From: a bacterium
GTDB lineage: Bacteria > Acidobacteriota > Thermoanaerobaculia > Multivoradales > JAHEKO01
DNA: 60,354 nt
Direction of reading: 5' to 3'
Assembly: GCA_024224155.1 (NCBI GenBank)
Contig: JAAENP010000425.1
Span: 1-60,354 of the forward strand
In this document: in pieces, positions 16,391-25,073 of the stretch
How positions within the stretch are numbered: position 1 is the first letter of the stretch
How the letters are laid out: each line of letters opens with the position of its first letter
Position numbers and translations under genes: made by a program
Notes under the pieces: model-generated
What the model was told of the DNA's origin: nothing
What the model saw: the letters and a program-made list of their open reading frames with translations, nothing else
Databases searched by the model: none

Positions 16391-17278
16391 CTACCCGCAG
16401 CTTACCGAAAAGACCGGCGCGTAGCCCTTGTCCAAAATGATGCACTGCCCTTCCTGGGAGAGGATCCAGTCCAGGTATTCCTTGACCGCTCCCTCGGGCT
16501 GTCCGGCCGTGTACATGAACAATGGCCGCGCGATCGTGTAGGTGCCGTCGATTGCCGTATCGACCGAGGGACTGACACACCCTCCTTCAGCATCCGTGGA
16601 AACGCATGGCATCTTGACGTGCTCGGTGGCGTAGGCGAGGCCGCTGTAGCCGATCGCGCAGGGGGTGTTCTCGACCAGGTCGACGACGTCCTTCGAGCCG
16701 TGCATGTCGTGCGAGCCGAGCTCGTAGTCACGTTGCTTCCCGAGCACGGCCTCCTTGAAGTAGACGTAGGTGCCCGAGTTGTTCTGGCGGCTGACGCGGA
16801 TGATCTCGCCGCTCGAGCAGCCCGGTACCTCGACGCCGAGCTGATCCCAGGTCTTGGTGGTGCCGCCCTCGCCGTAGATGTCGGCCAGTTGCTCGAGATT
16901 GAATTCGTCGACCGGATTGTCGGGATGGACGAAGATCGCCAGGGCGTCGAAGCCAACCGTGTGCTCGACCGGCTCGATGCCGTTACTCCGGGCCATCTCA
17001 AGCTCCTTGGTCTTCATCTTGCGACTGGCGTTGGCGATGTCCACGGTGCCGTTGATCATCGCCGAGATGCCGGTGCCGGAGCCGCCGCCGGTGACCGCGA
17101 TGGCGATGTTCGGATTGACCTCCTTGTAGTTCTCGGCCCAGGCCTGGGCCACGTTGACCAGGGTGTCCGAGCCCTTGTTCTGGAGCACGGTTCTCGAGGC
17201 GCGCTCGCCGCCGCCACCACAGCCGGCCAGGGTGAGCGCTGCCGCGACGAGGCAGCCGCCCGCTAGAGCTTTCTTCAT
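16391..17278 (-). CDS. pstS: Phosphate-binding lipoprotein PstS
   Basis: The 295-residue lipoprotein has signal peptide MKKALAGGCLVAAALTLAGC with lipobox LAGC, so Cys20 is the expected lipid attachment point. Following are NKGSDTLVNVAQAWAENY, GGGSGTGISAMINGTVDIAN and VSRQNNSGTYVYFKE, the phosphate-contact segments of PstS (the two SGT elements bind the phosphate oxygens). It captures phosphate in the periplasm and delivers it to PstC/PstA. It is the first gene of the leftward operon, preceded by a GGGAGGA Shine-Dalgarno sequence and by a Pho box whose spacing to the -10 equals that of E. coli phoA. Lipid anchoring distinguishes it from the soluble E. coli protein but is common elsewhere. Confidence 0.95.
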   Translation of the reverse strand: MKKALAGGCLVAAALTLAGCGGGGERASRTVLQNKGSDTLVNVAQAWAENYKEVNPNIAIAVTGGGSGTGISAMINGTVDIANASRKMKTKELEMARSNGIEPVEHTVGFDALAIFVHPDNPVDEFNLEQLADIYGEGGTTKTWDQLGVEVPGCSSGEIIRVSRQNNSGTYVYFKEAVLGKQRDYELGSHDMHGSKDVVDLVENTPCAIGYSGLAYATEHVKMPCVSTDAEGGCVSPSVDTAIDGTYTIARPLFMYTAGQPEGAVKEYLDWILSQEGQCIILDKGYAPVFSVSCG

Positions 17279-17319
17279 CGATGTTCCTCCCCGCGGTTGG
17301 TTTGGATCCGCGAATTACG

Positions 17320-17375
17320 ACGGTATGGAGGGCTTGTTACAGCGGTGTGGCAAAGAGTCGGGTTTGTTGTGACAG
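17320..17375 (-). promoter_or_regulatory. pstS promoter with Pho box array
   Basis: On the minus strand, CTGTCAC (17369-17375), TTGCCAC (17347-17353) and CTGTAAC (17336-17342) lie at offsets 0, 22 and 33, all multiples of the 11-bp Pho box period. The adjacent pair TTGCCAC/CTGTAAC is the probable PhoB site. A -10-like TACCGT (17320-17325) follows after exactly ten bases, the same spacing as in the E. coli phoA promoter. PhoB activation of the pst operon is therefore predicted. The offset-11 unit is poorly conserved. Confidence 0.7.
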
Positions 17376-17410
17376 ATACTGGGTAGGAGGGCGGGTTAGT
17401 ATTGGCCGCC

Positions 17411-17899
17411 ATGCCTTCCGGACAACTCGAGATTCTCCTTGCGGCGATTGACCAGGCTTTCGACAAGAAGTCGTGGCATGGCACCAACCTGCGCGGGGCG
17501 CTGCGAGGAGTGACGCACGCGCAGGCTTCTTGGAGGCCCGCTCCCGCGCGCCACAACATCTGGGAGCTCACCTTGCACGCCGCCTACTGGAAATACGCGG
17601 TTCGCAGGCGGCTGCTCGGCGAGCCGCGCGGATCGTTCCCTCACAAGGGCTCCGACTGGTTTCCCAGGCCGCAGGGCAAGTCGGCGGCCGATTGGAAGCA
17701 GGACGTCCGGTTGCTCGTCGAGACGCATCGCTCGATGCGGAACGCCATCGCGGGTCTCCGAGCATCGGATTTACACTATGTTCCAGCCGGCAGCACGGTC
17801 AGCAATCTGGAGCTGGTCTCGGGAATCGCGGCCCACGATCTCTACCACGCCGGCCAGATCCAGCTGTTGAAGCGCCTCGGCGCCAAGGGAGCGCGCTAG
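17411..17899 (+). CDS. DinB-like (YfiT/DinB four-helix) protein
   Basis: The 162-residue protein has the four-helix DinB/YfiT layout: IWELTLHAAYWKYAVRRRL carries the first His (of a probable three-His metal site) and AAHDLYHAGQIQLLKRL supplies the other two near the C-terminus. This last motif is characteristic. Family members include bacillithiol- or mycothiol-dependent transferases and uncharacterised damage-inducible proteins; the substrate here is unknown. The ATG at 17411 is chosen over a TTG three codons upstream. It is divergent from pstS and shares its 132-bp intergenic region, so its promoter overlaps the Pho-regulated area; whether it responds to phosphate is untested. Confidence is good for the family and low for the role. 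Confidence 0.75.
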   Translation: MPSGQLEILLAAIDQAFDKKSWHGTNLRGALRGVTHAQASWRPAPARHNIWELTLHAAYWKYAVRRRLLGEPRGSFPHKGSDWFPRPQGKSAADWKQDVRLLVETHRSMRNAIAGLRASDLHYVPAGSTVSNLELVSGIAAHDLYHAGQIQLLKRLGAKGAR

Positions 17900-18028
17900 A
17901 GGGCGGCGGCCGACCGGATGACCTAGCGAGCCGAGCGCAACGAACACGGTCGAGACCCTTCGCTTCGCTCGAGGGCAAGCAGAGCTCGGCCGCTACAACG
18001 ACGCAGTGGCCCCGAAGCCGTCGAGACG

Positions 18029-18913
18029 CTAGTCTTCGGTCGGCGTCGGCGGGTCGGTCGAGTAGTCGTAGAAGCCGCGGCCGGTTTTTCGGCCCAGATC
18101 GCCGCGCTCGACCCGACGTTTGAGAGAAGGCGCTGGAGCGTCTTCTTCGCGTCCGGTGCGGTTGAAGATCTCCATGCGAGCGTTGTAGCCGATGTCGAGC
18201 CCGGAGAAGTCGGCGAGCTGAAACGGGCCCAGTGGGTGGTTCAAGCCCAGGCGACAGGCGTTGTCGATGTCCTCGAACGAGGCGACTCCGTTCTCGAGCA
18301 GGAAGTAGGCTTCGTTCGAGATTGCCCGGAGGATCCGATTGACCAGGAAGCCCGGCATCTCCTTGTGCAGCAGCACGGCCTGCTTGCCCATTCGCCGGGC
18401 CAGGCTGGTGACCATGTCGAGCGTTTCGTCTGAGGTCTCTGTACCGCGCACCACTTCGACCAGGCGCATCACCAACGGCGGGAAGAAGAAGTGCATGTTG
18501 CAGACCTTGTCGGGCCGCGCTGTCACATCGGCGATCTCCGAGCTCATCAGGTACGAGCTGTTCGTCGTGAGGATCGCGTGAGGTGGGCACAGGCGGTCGA
18601 GCTCGGCAAAGATCTCGCGCTTGAGGTCGAGGCGCTCGACCACGGCCTCGATCACGAAATCGGCGCCCTTGGCGGCGATCTCGAGATCCGCGCTCGTCGT
18701 CAGGCGGCCGAAGGCGGATTCGAGCTCTTCGGAGGTCAGTTTGCCTTTGTCGACGCGCCGCTGGATGTGCTTGCGGTTGGTCGCGACCGCCGAGTCCAGC
18801 TGATTCTGGGAGATATCGTGAAGCCGCGTCTCGATGCCCGCGAGAGCTCCGAGCATGGCGATCTGGGAGCCCATTTGGCCGGCACCGGTGACGCAAAGGG
18901 TGTTGATTTCCAC
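18029..18913 (-). CDS. 3-hydroxyacyl-CoA dehydrogenase
   Basis: The 294-residue enzyme oxidises 3-hydroxyacyl-CoA with NAD+ (or the reverse). The Rossmann motif is CVTGAGQMGSQIAM. The catalytic His lies in MHFFFPPLVMRLVEVV, with the partner Glu in LVEVV, and the C-terminal dimer domain includes LNHPLGPFQLADFSGLDIGY. These are the marks of the HBD/PaaH group used in beta-oxidation, butanoate or phenylacetate pathways; which one cannot be told. The GTG at 18913 (VEINTLCVTG) is preferred, since upstream sequence in frame is intergenic repeat and the NAD motif would otherwise be far from the N-terminus. It lies alone, convergent with the DinB gene. No other fatty-acid gene is nearby. The usual length for the group is about 280-290, so the start is plausible. 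Confidence 0.9.
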   Translation of the reverse strand: MEINTLCVTGAGQMGSQIAMLGALAGIETRLHDISQNQLDSAVATNRKHIQRRVDKGKLTSEELESAFGRLTTSADLEIAAKGADFVIEAVVERLDLKREIFAELDRLCPPHAILTTNSSYLMSSEIADVTARPDKVCNMHFFFPPLVMRLVEVVRGTETSDETLDMVTSLARRMGKQAVLLHKEMPGFLVNRILRAISNEAYFLLENGVASFEDIDNACRLGLNHPLGPFQLADFSGLDIGYNARMEIFNRTGREEDAPAPSLKRRVERGDLGRKTGRGFYDYSTDPPTPTED

Positions 18914-19277
18914 GAGCGTGAGGATACCCGAGATTGTTAGATAATGCCTTCTGATAGTGGGCCGCCGGTGCTCTCCTTTCGCTCGCACGGAGAGGCTTCG
19001 CTCCAGGAGGCACGCGGGCGGCCCTTCCAGGCACAGCCGTCCGTCATTTTGAGCGGAGTCGAACGAACTCGGGCGACCCAACGGCAGAGCAAGCGGCAAG
19101 GTGGTTCGGCGGGCGATTCGCCCAGGGGGCTCGCCGCGAGCGCTCCAGGGGAGCGATCCGGAGGCCTCTGACGGCTTGCGCGAAGCGGCGCGCAGGCGAG
19201 AGTCCGAGCGTTGCAGGCCTTTTGGCTCGAGCCATCCCCTGGTGAATCGCTTGCCGACCGCCGTCGACGTGCCCTCG
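18914..19277. repeat. 364-bp intergenic region with dispersed repeat-like sequence
   Basis: No gene is supported. At about 19049-19082 lies GTCATTTTGAGCGGAGTCGA followed by ACGAACTCGGGCGACC, the style of dispersed repeats often seen between genes in GC-rich bacteria. A weaker related piece (CCCTTCGCTTCGCTCGAGGG, about 17958-17977) stands on the other side of the dehydrogenase gene. The rest is GC-rich with Arg/Gly-coding shadows only. A promoter for the dehydrogenase gene should lie near 18930-18960 but none is clear. Confidence 0.4.
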
Positions 19278-20801
19278 CTATCGGATGACTCGAGCCGCCA
19301 GAGCGCCAGGAGCGCAGGTGATCCCGCCGCCGGGGTGACAGCCCGAGCCGCACAAGTAGAGGCCGGGAACCGGTGTCTCGTAGCGGGCGCACCCGGGCAC
19401 GGGCCGGATCAGGAGCTGGTCGAGCGCGTGCTCGCCGTGAAAAAGATGGCCCTGGGTGAGCCGGTACTTCTCGGCGACGTCAGTGGGCGTCAAAGTCTCG
19501 CGGCCGACGACAAGATCCTCGACCCCGGGTGCGTAGTCCTCGAGCACTGCGACGACGTTCCGGTAGAGCCGCTCTCGGGCCTCGTCGGTCCAGCCGACCT
19601 CGAGCTCAAAGGGTGCGAAGCTCACCAGGATGGACGCCACATGGTGCCCCTCGGGCGCCAGACCCGGAGTCTCCACAGTCGGAAAACGAATGTCCAAGAC
19701 CGGTCGCTCGGAGAAGCGGCGGTACTTGACGGCGTCGAAGGCGCGCTCGAGCTCGTCGAGACTCTCGCCGGTTCGGACATGCCCAAAGACTCGGCCCGGG
19801 CGCGCCGAGAAGTCGGGGTAGCCGGAGAGCGCGAGATGCACCTTGGCAGTGGTTCCGCGCGAACGGAAGTTCACAAGGTCGGACTCGAATCCGCGGGCGA
19901 GAAACCCCGGAGGCAAGAGATCGAGAAAGACCTGCTTCGGATCGCAAGACGCGCCGACCGCACCGGCGGTGATCTTCTCACCGCCCGTAAGCTCGACGCC
20001 GGAGGCGCGGTCGTCTTCCAGCAGGATTCGCTCGACCGCGATTCCGGTTCGGATCTCGACGCCGTGGCCGCGAGCGGCCTTTTCGAGGGCCGAGACGAGG
20101 GCCTGCGGACCACCGGCGATCGGGCGTGAAGCCATTGCCGCCGCGAGCAGGAGATTGGCGTTGCTTCCCGGGGACCTCGGTCCGGTGGTGGTCGAGTAGA
20201 CCGCCGGGCCGGCGAGGGCGGCCTTGAGCAGGTCCGAGGTGAAGTACTCGTTCAGCCAGTCGGCGACCGGCATCGAAACGATCCGCAGAACTTCCATCAT
20301 GTCGCGCTTGCCGAGCCGGCGTAGAGCCAGTCCGGAGAGGCCGAGCCGGAGAAGGTCACCGGGTCGGGTCTCGACCAGATCGGGCGGCGGCCGATCCAGG
20401 AATCGTCTGAGCACCGGAGCGATCCGATGGAGGAGATCGTTGTACTTGCCGACGGCTTTGGCGTCGGACGCTTCCAAACCCTCGACGCCGGCTCCGCTGT
20501 CCGAAAGCACCAGTCCGGGGCCGTCAACGTGCGGAATCAGGAGATTCGCGGGCGCAGAGCGCTCGAGGCCGTGCCTGTCGAGGTCAAGGTCCTCGACGAC
20601 CCACGGCCGCACCGCGGAGGTGTCATGGAGCAAGCCCGTATGGCGATAGCCCGGGTGGAACTCGTCGCCGCCGGCGAGGCCCCCGATTCGATCGCGGGCT
20701 TCGACGACCAGCACTCGCCGGCCCGTTTTGGCCAGTAGTGCTGCAGTCGTGAGGCCGTTGTGGCCCGCTCCGATGACGATGACGTCGTAACGCTCGCTCA
20801 T
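19278..20801 (-). CDS. FAD-dependent oxidoreductase, PYROXD2/CrtI-like (1)
   Basis: The 507-residue flavoprotein opens with DVIVIGAGHNGLTTAALLAK, the dinucleotide-binding motif, then VVEARDRIGGLAGG, the second FAD contact typical of the phytoene-desaturase (CrtI/COG1233) superfamily. The C-terminal part YLCGSGCHPGGGITCAPGAL matches the CrtI-type FAD contact and resembles human PYROXD2. Such enzymes oxidise C-C or C-N bonds; no carotenoid genes surround this one, so desaturase function is unlikely. It is the fourth and last gene of a leftward operon with a second similar oxidoreductase (10 bp upstream), a GcvT-like protein and an acyltransferase. The start ATG directly precedes the FAD motif. 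Specific substrate unknown. Confidence 0.85.
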   Translation of the reverse strand: MSERYDVIVIGAGHNGLTTAALLAKTGRRVLVVEARDRIGGLAGGDEFHPGYRHTGLLHDTSAVRPWVVEDLDLDRHGLERSAPANLLIPHVDGPGLVLSDSGAGVEGLEASDAKAVGKYNDLLHRIAPVLRRFLDRPPPDLVETRPGDLLRLGLSGLALRRLGKRDMMEVLRIVSMPVADWLNEYFTSDLLKAALAGPAVYSTTTGPRSPGSNANLLLAAAMASRPIAGGPQALVSALEKAARGHGVEIRTGIAVERILLEDDRASGVELTGGEKITAGAVGASCDPKQVFLDLLPPGFLARGFESDLVNFRSRGTTAKVHLALSGYPDFSARPGRVFGHVRTGESLDELERAFDAVKYRRFSERPVLDIRFPTVETPGLAPEGHHVASILVSFAPFELEVGWTDEARERLYRNVVAVLEDYAPGVEDLVVGRETLTPTDVAEKYRLTQGHLFHGEHALDQLLIRPVPGCARYETPVPGLYLCGSGCHPGGGITCAPGALAARVIR

Positions 20802-20811
20802 TGTTAGCCCG

Positions 20812-22410
20812 CTACCTTCCGGAGCCGAGGATCGAGAAAGCGGCGAGCTGACCGGGTGCGCCCATGAGTCCGCCCCCGGGATGCGCCGCCGAGCCGCACA
20901 TCCAGAGATCCTTGATCGGGGTCTTGTAGTGGGCCCAGCCCGCGGCCGGGCGCTGGAAGAGAAGCTGCTCGAGGCTCAGCTCGCCCTGGAAGATGTTGCC
21001 CTCGCTCAGGCCGAACTCTTGCTCCATATCCCATGGCGTCAGCACCTGCCGGTAGAGGATCGATTCCTTCAATCCCGGGCAGTACTCGGCCAGAGTGTCG
21101 ACGACCGCGTCGCCGAAGGCCTCGCGTTTCGAAGGCCAGTTCTCCGGGCCTTCCTTGATCTCGTAGGGCGCGTACTGGACGAACATCGAGATCACGTGCT
21201 TGCCCGGCGGCGCGACGCTCGGATCCATGATCGACGGGATGACCACATTGATGTAGGGGCGTTCGGAGAACTCCCCGTACTTGGCCTGGTCGTAGGCGCG
21301 TTCGAGATAGTCGATGCCGGGAGCGATGGCGATGTCGCCGCGCAGGAACTCGGTGCCCTCGCGACCGTGGAAGCTCGGCAGACGATCTACCGCCAGGTTG
21401 ACTTTGCCCGAAGAGCCGCGCAGCTTGTAGCGCTCGATCTGCTCGACGAACTCGCCGTCGAGGTGGTTCCGGCCGACGAGACCGAAAAAGGTCAGTCTCG
21501 GGTCGCAGCTGGAGATGACGGTCTTGGCCTCGAGCTCGTCGCCGTTGGCCAGGACGACGCCGGTGGCGCGGCCGTTCTTGACCCGTACCTGCTCGACGCC
21601 GCCTTCGGATCGGATCTCGGCGCCGAAGCTCTCGGCGGCGCGAGCGCAGGCGAGACTCACGCCGCCGGTGCCGCCCTTCGAGTAGCCCCAGGATCGGAAG
21701 GCACCGTCGATCTCGCCCATGTAGTGGTGCAAGAGAACATAGGCGGTGCCCGGTGAGCGAACGCCGAGGAACGTTCCGATGATGCCGCTCACCGACATCG
21801 GGGCTTTGAGGACTTCGGACTCGAACCACCGGTCAAGAAAATCGACCGCGCTCATGGTCAAGAGCTTCAAGTTCATGTTGACGTTGTCGGCGCCGCCGCG
21901 CTGAAGCTCGCGACCCAGCTTCAAGAGCCGGAAAAGCTCGGCTGGATTCCAGGAGGTCGGGTCGGGCGCGGGGGAATCGATGATGTTGCGTACGAACCGG
22001 GCCCTCCTGGTCATGGTCAGGCTGAACTCGGGATAGATCTCGGCGTCGCGTGGACTGAAACGCGAGATCTCGTGTCGAGTCCTGCCGGGATCGCTCCAGC
22101 GGCAAAGCCCACGATCGCCGACCCTGGGCGTAAATGCGGTCTCGAGCGGGATGATCTCCAGGCCATGGCTCGCGAGGTCGAGGTCGCGGATGATCGAAGG
22201 CCGAAACAAGCTGACCACGTACGAGCAGACCGAGAACTGAAAGCCCGGATGGAGCTCCTCGGTCACCGCCGCACCGCCGAGAACGTGGCGTTTCTCGAGC
22301 ACCAGGACCTTTTGCCCGGCCTTGGCCAGGTAGGCCGCGCATACCAGGCCGTTGTGCCCGCCGCCGATGACGACGGCGTCGTAGCGGCCGCTGGCCTGCC
22401 TCGCGGTCAC
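20812..22410 (-). CDS. FAD-dependent oxidoreductase, PYROXD2/CrtI-like (2)
   Basis: The 532-residue second flavoprotein has DAVVIGGGHNGLVCAAYLAK and LEKRHVLGGAAVTEELHPGF, the N-terminal FAD-binding pair, and ends with LWMCGSAAHPGGGLMGAPGQ, the C-terminal FAD contact. It is a paralogue of the downstream gene, but more distant than a recent duplicate. SVDG-like desaturase motifs are absent. The gene begins four bases after the GcvT-like stop, so it is translationally coupled to it. A GcvT-like folate enzyme next to two flavoproteins suggests oxidative demethylation or dehydrogenation of a methylated amine, as in dimethylglycine or sarcosine dehydrogenases, but those enzymes use a different flavin fold. 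The call as an oxidoreductase is secure; the pathway is inference. Confidence 0.85.
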   Translation of the reverse strand: MTARQASGRYDAVVIGGGHNGLVCAAYLAKAGQKVLVLEKRHVLGGAAVTEELHPGFQFSVCSYVVSLFRPSIIRDLDLASHGLEIIPLETAFTPRVGDRGLCRWSDPGRTRHEISRFSPRDAEIYPEFSLTMTRRARFVRNIIDSPAPDPTSWNPAELFRLLKLGRELQRGGADNVNMNLKLLTMSAVDFLDRWFESEVLKAPMSVSGIIGTFLGVRSPGTAYVLLHHYMGEIDGAFRSWGYSKGGTGGVSLACARAAESFGAEIRSEGGVEQVRVKNGRATGVVLANGDELEAKTVISSCDPRLTFFGLVGRNHLDGEFVEQIERYKLRGSSGKVNLAVDRLPSFHGREGTEFLRGDIAIAPGIDYLERAYDQAKYGEFSERPYINVVIPSIMDPSVAPPGKHVISMFVQYAPYEIKEGPENWPSKREAFGDAVVDTLAEYCPGLKESILYRQVLTPWDMEQEFGLSEGNIFQGELSLEQLLFQRPAAGWAHYKTPIKDLWMCGSAAHPGGGLMGAPGQLAAFSILGSGR

Positions 22411-22414
22411 TCTT

Positions 22415-23653
22415 TCAAGCTCTCTTCCTCGGTGGATTGAAGAACGGTGGCCTGGCGACCGCTGCGGTCACTCGGTGGCGCCGGTACTCGGCGGTGAGCT
22501 CGACTTCGACGGTATCGCCGAGGTTGGCAAGCGGCGCCTCGATCAGCGCCAGCGCCAGGTTCTTCTTGAGCGTCGGTGACCAGGCGCCGCTGGTCGCCTG
22601 GCCGATCCAGCGGCCGTCACGGTCGTAGACCGGCCGGCCGTCGCGCCAGGCCGAGGACGAGATCTCGGGTGGCAGACCATAGCCGGCGAAGACCTCTTCG
22701 AGCTCCGTCCAGCTGATGTCGAGACCGACAAACCTGCGTCTCGGCCCGGTTTGCTTCTCACGTTTGAGTGCCGCTTGCCCGATGAACGGATCGCGGTCGA
22801 GCTTGACGGTCCAACCGAGGTTGAGCTCATAGGGCGAGGACTTACGATCTTCCGTCAAGCAATGGTGGGCGCTGAAGTAGTCGATACCGTTCATGATGAA
22901 ACCGGCCTCGACTCGGGTCACGTCCATGGCGTCGAGTCCGGCGGGCAGCAGGCCGTAGTTTCGACCGGCGTCCGTCACGGCGTCGTAGACGCGCTCGGCG
23001 GGGGTATCTGAGCCAAGCGAGCCAGGGGAGCCAGAGGAGCCAGGCGAGCTGGCGTTCTCGACCCAGATCTCGTAGCCGAGATCGCCGGTGTAGCCGGTGC
23101 GTGAGATGAAGACCCCGACGCCGTCCACCCGGGCCCGGACGACCCGGAAGAACTTGAGCGCGTCCATGTCGGCGTCGCAAACCTGACGCAGAATCTCGCG
23201 AGAGTTCGGTCCCTGGAGGGCCAGCGCGCCGATGCGCTGAGTGCTGTCCTCGATCGCCACCCGGTGGCCGCGTGTCAAGCGCTCGAACCAGGACAGCGAG
23301 GGCTCGGCGGCGGTGACCCGGAAGTAGTCCTCTTCGAGCCGCGTCACCGTGCCGTCGTCGACGACCTTGCCGTCGTCATCACACCAGCAGAGATAGGTCA
23401 CCCGGCCGACGCCCAGTCGGGTGATGTCGCGCACGGTGGCTTGTGCCAAGAACGAGGCCGCATCCGGGCCGTGAACCTCGTACTTGAACAGCGGTGTCAC
23501 ATCGATCAGCCCGGCGGCGTGGCGCAGGGCGAAATACTCGGGCTCATGGCAGGATCGGTACGAGCACACGGCGTGGTACCCGGCCCAGTCCTTCCAGCGC
23601 AAGCTGGTGCACAGCTTCGAGGTGCGCGAATGAAACGGGGAAGGTATGGGCAT
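22415..23653 (-). CDS. GcvT-like aminomethyltransferase with minisatellite insertion
   Basis: The 412-residue protein has the glycine-cleavage T-protein fold: ALRHAAGLIDVTPLFKYEV and HGPDAASFL (canonical GLFDVSHMG region), FISRTGYTGDLGYEIW (folate-site loop) and LLPAGLDAMDVTRVEAGF. T-proteins move a one-carbon unit from a carrier to tetrahydrofolate. Here DVTPLFK replaces the usual DVSHMGK, so function may differ from true glycine cleavage; no gcvH or gcvP is nearby. An in-frame five-unit 9-bp minisatellite adds a Ser/Pro/Gly stretch (SSPGSSGSPGSLGS) in a surface loop at about residues 202-216. The ATG immediately follows the acyltransferase stop (TGA then ATG). Two PYROXD2-like flavoproteins follow. 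It is most probably a GcvT-like folate-dependent demethylase component. Confidence 0.82.
   Translation of the reverse strand: MPIPSPFHSRTSKLCTSLRWKDWAGYHAVCSYRSCHEPEYFALRHAAGLIDVTPLFKYEVHGPDAASFLAQATVRDITRLGVGRVTYLCWCDDDGKVVDDGTVTRLEEDYFRVTAAEPSLSWFERLTRGHRVAIEDSTQRIGALALQGPNSREILRQVCDADMDALKFFRVVRARVDGVGVFISRTGYTGDLGYEIWVENASSPGSSGSPGSLGSDTPAERVYDAVTDAGRNYGLLPAGLDAMDVTRVEAGFIMNGIDYFSAHHCLTEDRKSSPYELNLGWTVKLDRDPFIGQAALKREKQTGPRRRFVGLDISWTELEEVFAGYGLPPEISSSAWRDGRPVYDRDGRWIGQATSGAWSPTLKKNLALALIEAPLANLGDTVEVELTAEYRRHRVTAAVARPPFFNPPRKRA
23010..23054 (-). repeat. 9-bp minisatellite (five units) inside the GcvT-like gene
   Basis: Read on the plus strand, five consecutive 9-bp units run GAGCCAAGC, GAGCCAGGG, GAGCCAGAG, GAGCCAGGC, GAGCTGGCG. 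The unit length is three codons, so the array stays in frame and encodes a flexible Ser/Pro/Gly loop. A second five-unit array of a related 9-bp GGAAGCCGG/GGAGCCGGC type stands between genes at 39152-39196. Confidence 0.8.
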
Positions 23654-24982
23654 TCAGGACTTCCTGCCGACACCGCCGATGACCGCGCCGGCGAAGGGCA
23701 TTGCCAGAACGCCGACCCGTACCCCTAATTCTCCACCACCCACCCCCTCGAGCGCCAGCAGCGCGATCCCGAGGCAGAACAGTACCGAGCCCAGCAGCAG
23801 CCGCCAGGAGGAAGGAGCCGAGCCGCTGGCTTCCCCTTTATCTGCCGATCTTCGGGGTCGCTCGAAGCGGCCAAAGACAGCCATGAAGGGCAGCAGTAGA
23901 ACCGCCAGCGCTGCGACCCAGAGAGTGCGCGACCACCACCAGACCCCGGTTGCCGGCTCGATTCCAAAACCCGGTCCGCCCAGTGCCACCAGGGCGCCGA
24001 TCACGAGGACCAGCACGGTGGAGTGCCACAGGAAGAGGGTCATGATGTTGGCGTTGACCAGTACCGTGGTCGCCCACGCGCGCCGGCCTTCGAGCCAGCG
24101 ACGCGCGGGAGCTTCGACGAACAGCAGAAGCCCGCCCTGGAACATGCCGAGCGCCAGCAGTGCGATGGTCGGCGGCAGGCTGTTCGAGATCTCCTCACCC
24201 GGAACCCCGACCATGCTGATCGGATACGGCCCCAGGTGAACCAGGCCGAAGAGCGCCGCCAAGCCGCCGGCCCCGAGCGCAGGCGCTCGCCAGCCGGCGA
24301 GTCGGCCCGCGCGCCAGGCGTAGCCCAGCTGGTGAACCGCGGCCCAGACGAAGGCATAGTTCAGCCAGCGCAGCCAGGTGAATCCGGCTCCGAAAGCGCC
24401 GACGTCGAGCGCCACGGCCGCGGCCGCCAGGACCGCGAACGAGCCCATACCCAGACCTCGCCAGAGCCGATGGGTCCAGGGCACGGCCAGAATCACCATC
24501 AGGTAGACCGACAGAAACCAGGTTGGCACCAGCGCGACTTGCGAGCCGACTCGTAGGGTCTGCGGCGCGACCCCGAGCAGCTGCGCTCCGGCGCCCAGAA
24601 GCGCCCAGGCGACAAGCAGTGGCAGCACGGGCTTGACCAGGCGTCGAAGGCGCGAGCTCAGCCAGTCGGCGTAGGTCTTGCCCCTTTCCTGGGCCTTCTG
24701 CCAGGAGATCGAGTTCGAGAACCCGCCGACGATGAAGAAAATCGGCATGACCTGAAGTGCCCAGGTCAGCCAGTGACTCCAGGGCGAGAGATCGAGTATG
24801 TGACCGAGCTCCGCTTTGCCGTTGCTCACATAAGGCGCCGCCATCAGCCAGTGCCCCATGACCACGACGCCGATCGACGCCGCGCGCAAGAAATCCGCGT
24901 AGCGGTTCCGTGCCGGAGGCGTCCGATCGGCCATGGCGAGGGCTCGATCCCAGGCGCCCGAACGGTTCGAGGAGTCGGCCAT
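23654..24982 (-). CDS. Acyltransferase-3 family integral membrane protein
   Basis: The 442-residue protein has about ten transmembrane helices and the acyltransferase-3 start RNRYADFLRAASIGVVVMGH followed by W, with His at the position of the conserved catalytic His. MPIFFIVGGFSNSISW is the matching second-helix motif with the charged and small residues typical of the family. These enzymes transfer acyl groups to sugars, lipids or peptidoglycan at the membrane; the acceptor is unknown. An internal soluble loop (about 215-235) and a Lys/Arg-rich linker near 375-390 lie between helices. It is the first gene of the operon leading to the GcvT-like and flavoprotein genes; its stop touches the next ATG. 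It is divergent from the RND efflux operon. Family call good, function general. Confidence 0.82.
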   Translation of the reverse strand: MADSSNRSGAWDRALAMADRTPPARNRYADFLRAASIGVVVMGHWLMAAPYVSNGKAELGHILDLSPWSHWLTWALQVMPIFFIVGGFSNSISWQKAQERGKTYADWLSSRLRRLVKPVLPLLVAWALLGAGAQLLGVAPQTLRVGSQVALVPTWFLSVYLMVILAVPWTHRLWRGLGMGSFAVLAAAAVALDVGAFGAGFTWLRWLNYAFVWAAVHQLGYAWRAGRLAGWRAPALGAGGLAALFGLVHLGPYPISMVGVPGEEISNSLPPTIALLALGMFQGGLLLFVEAPARRWLEGRRAWATTVLVNANIMTLFLWHSTVLVLVIGALVALGGPGFGIEPATGVWWWSRTLWVAALAVLLLPFMAVFGRFERPRRSADKGEASGSAPSSWRLLLGSVLFCLGIALLALEGVGGGELGVRVGVLAMPFAGAVIGGVGRKS

Positions 24983-25073
24983 TTCCGCGAGCTTAGCGCG
25001 GAAGCGGGAAACTGGCAGGTCCGTAAAACGTAGTAGTTTAGGGTCTTTGGAAAGACCGCGGGGAGAACTTCGA

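Noticed and set aside
18914-19099. Longer N-terminus for the 3-hydroxyacyl-CoA dehydrogenase
   Set aside because: The extension covers intergenic repeat sequence and would put the NAD motif more than 60 residues from the start.
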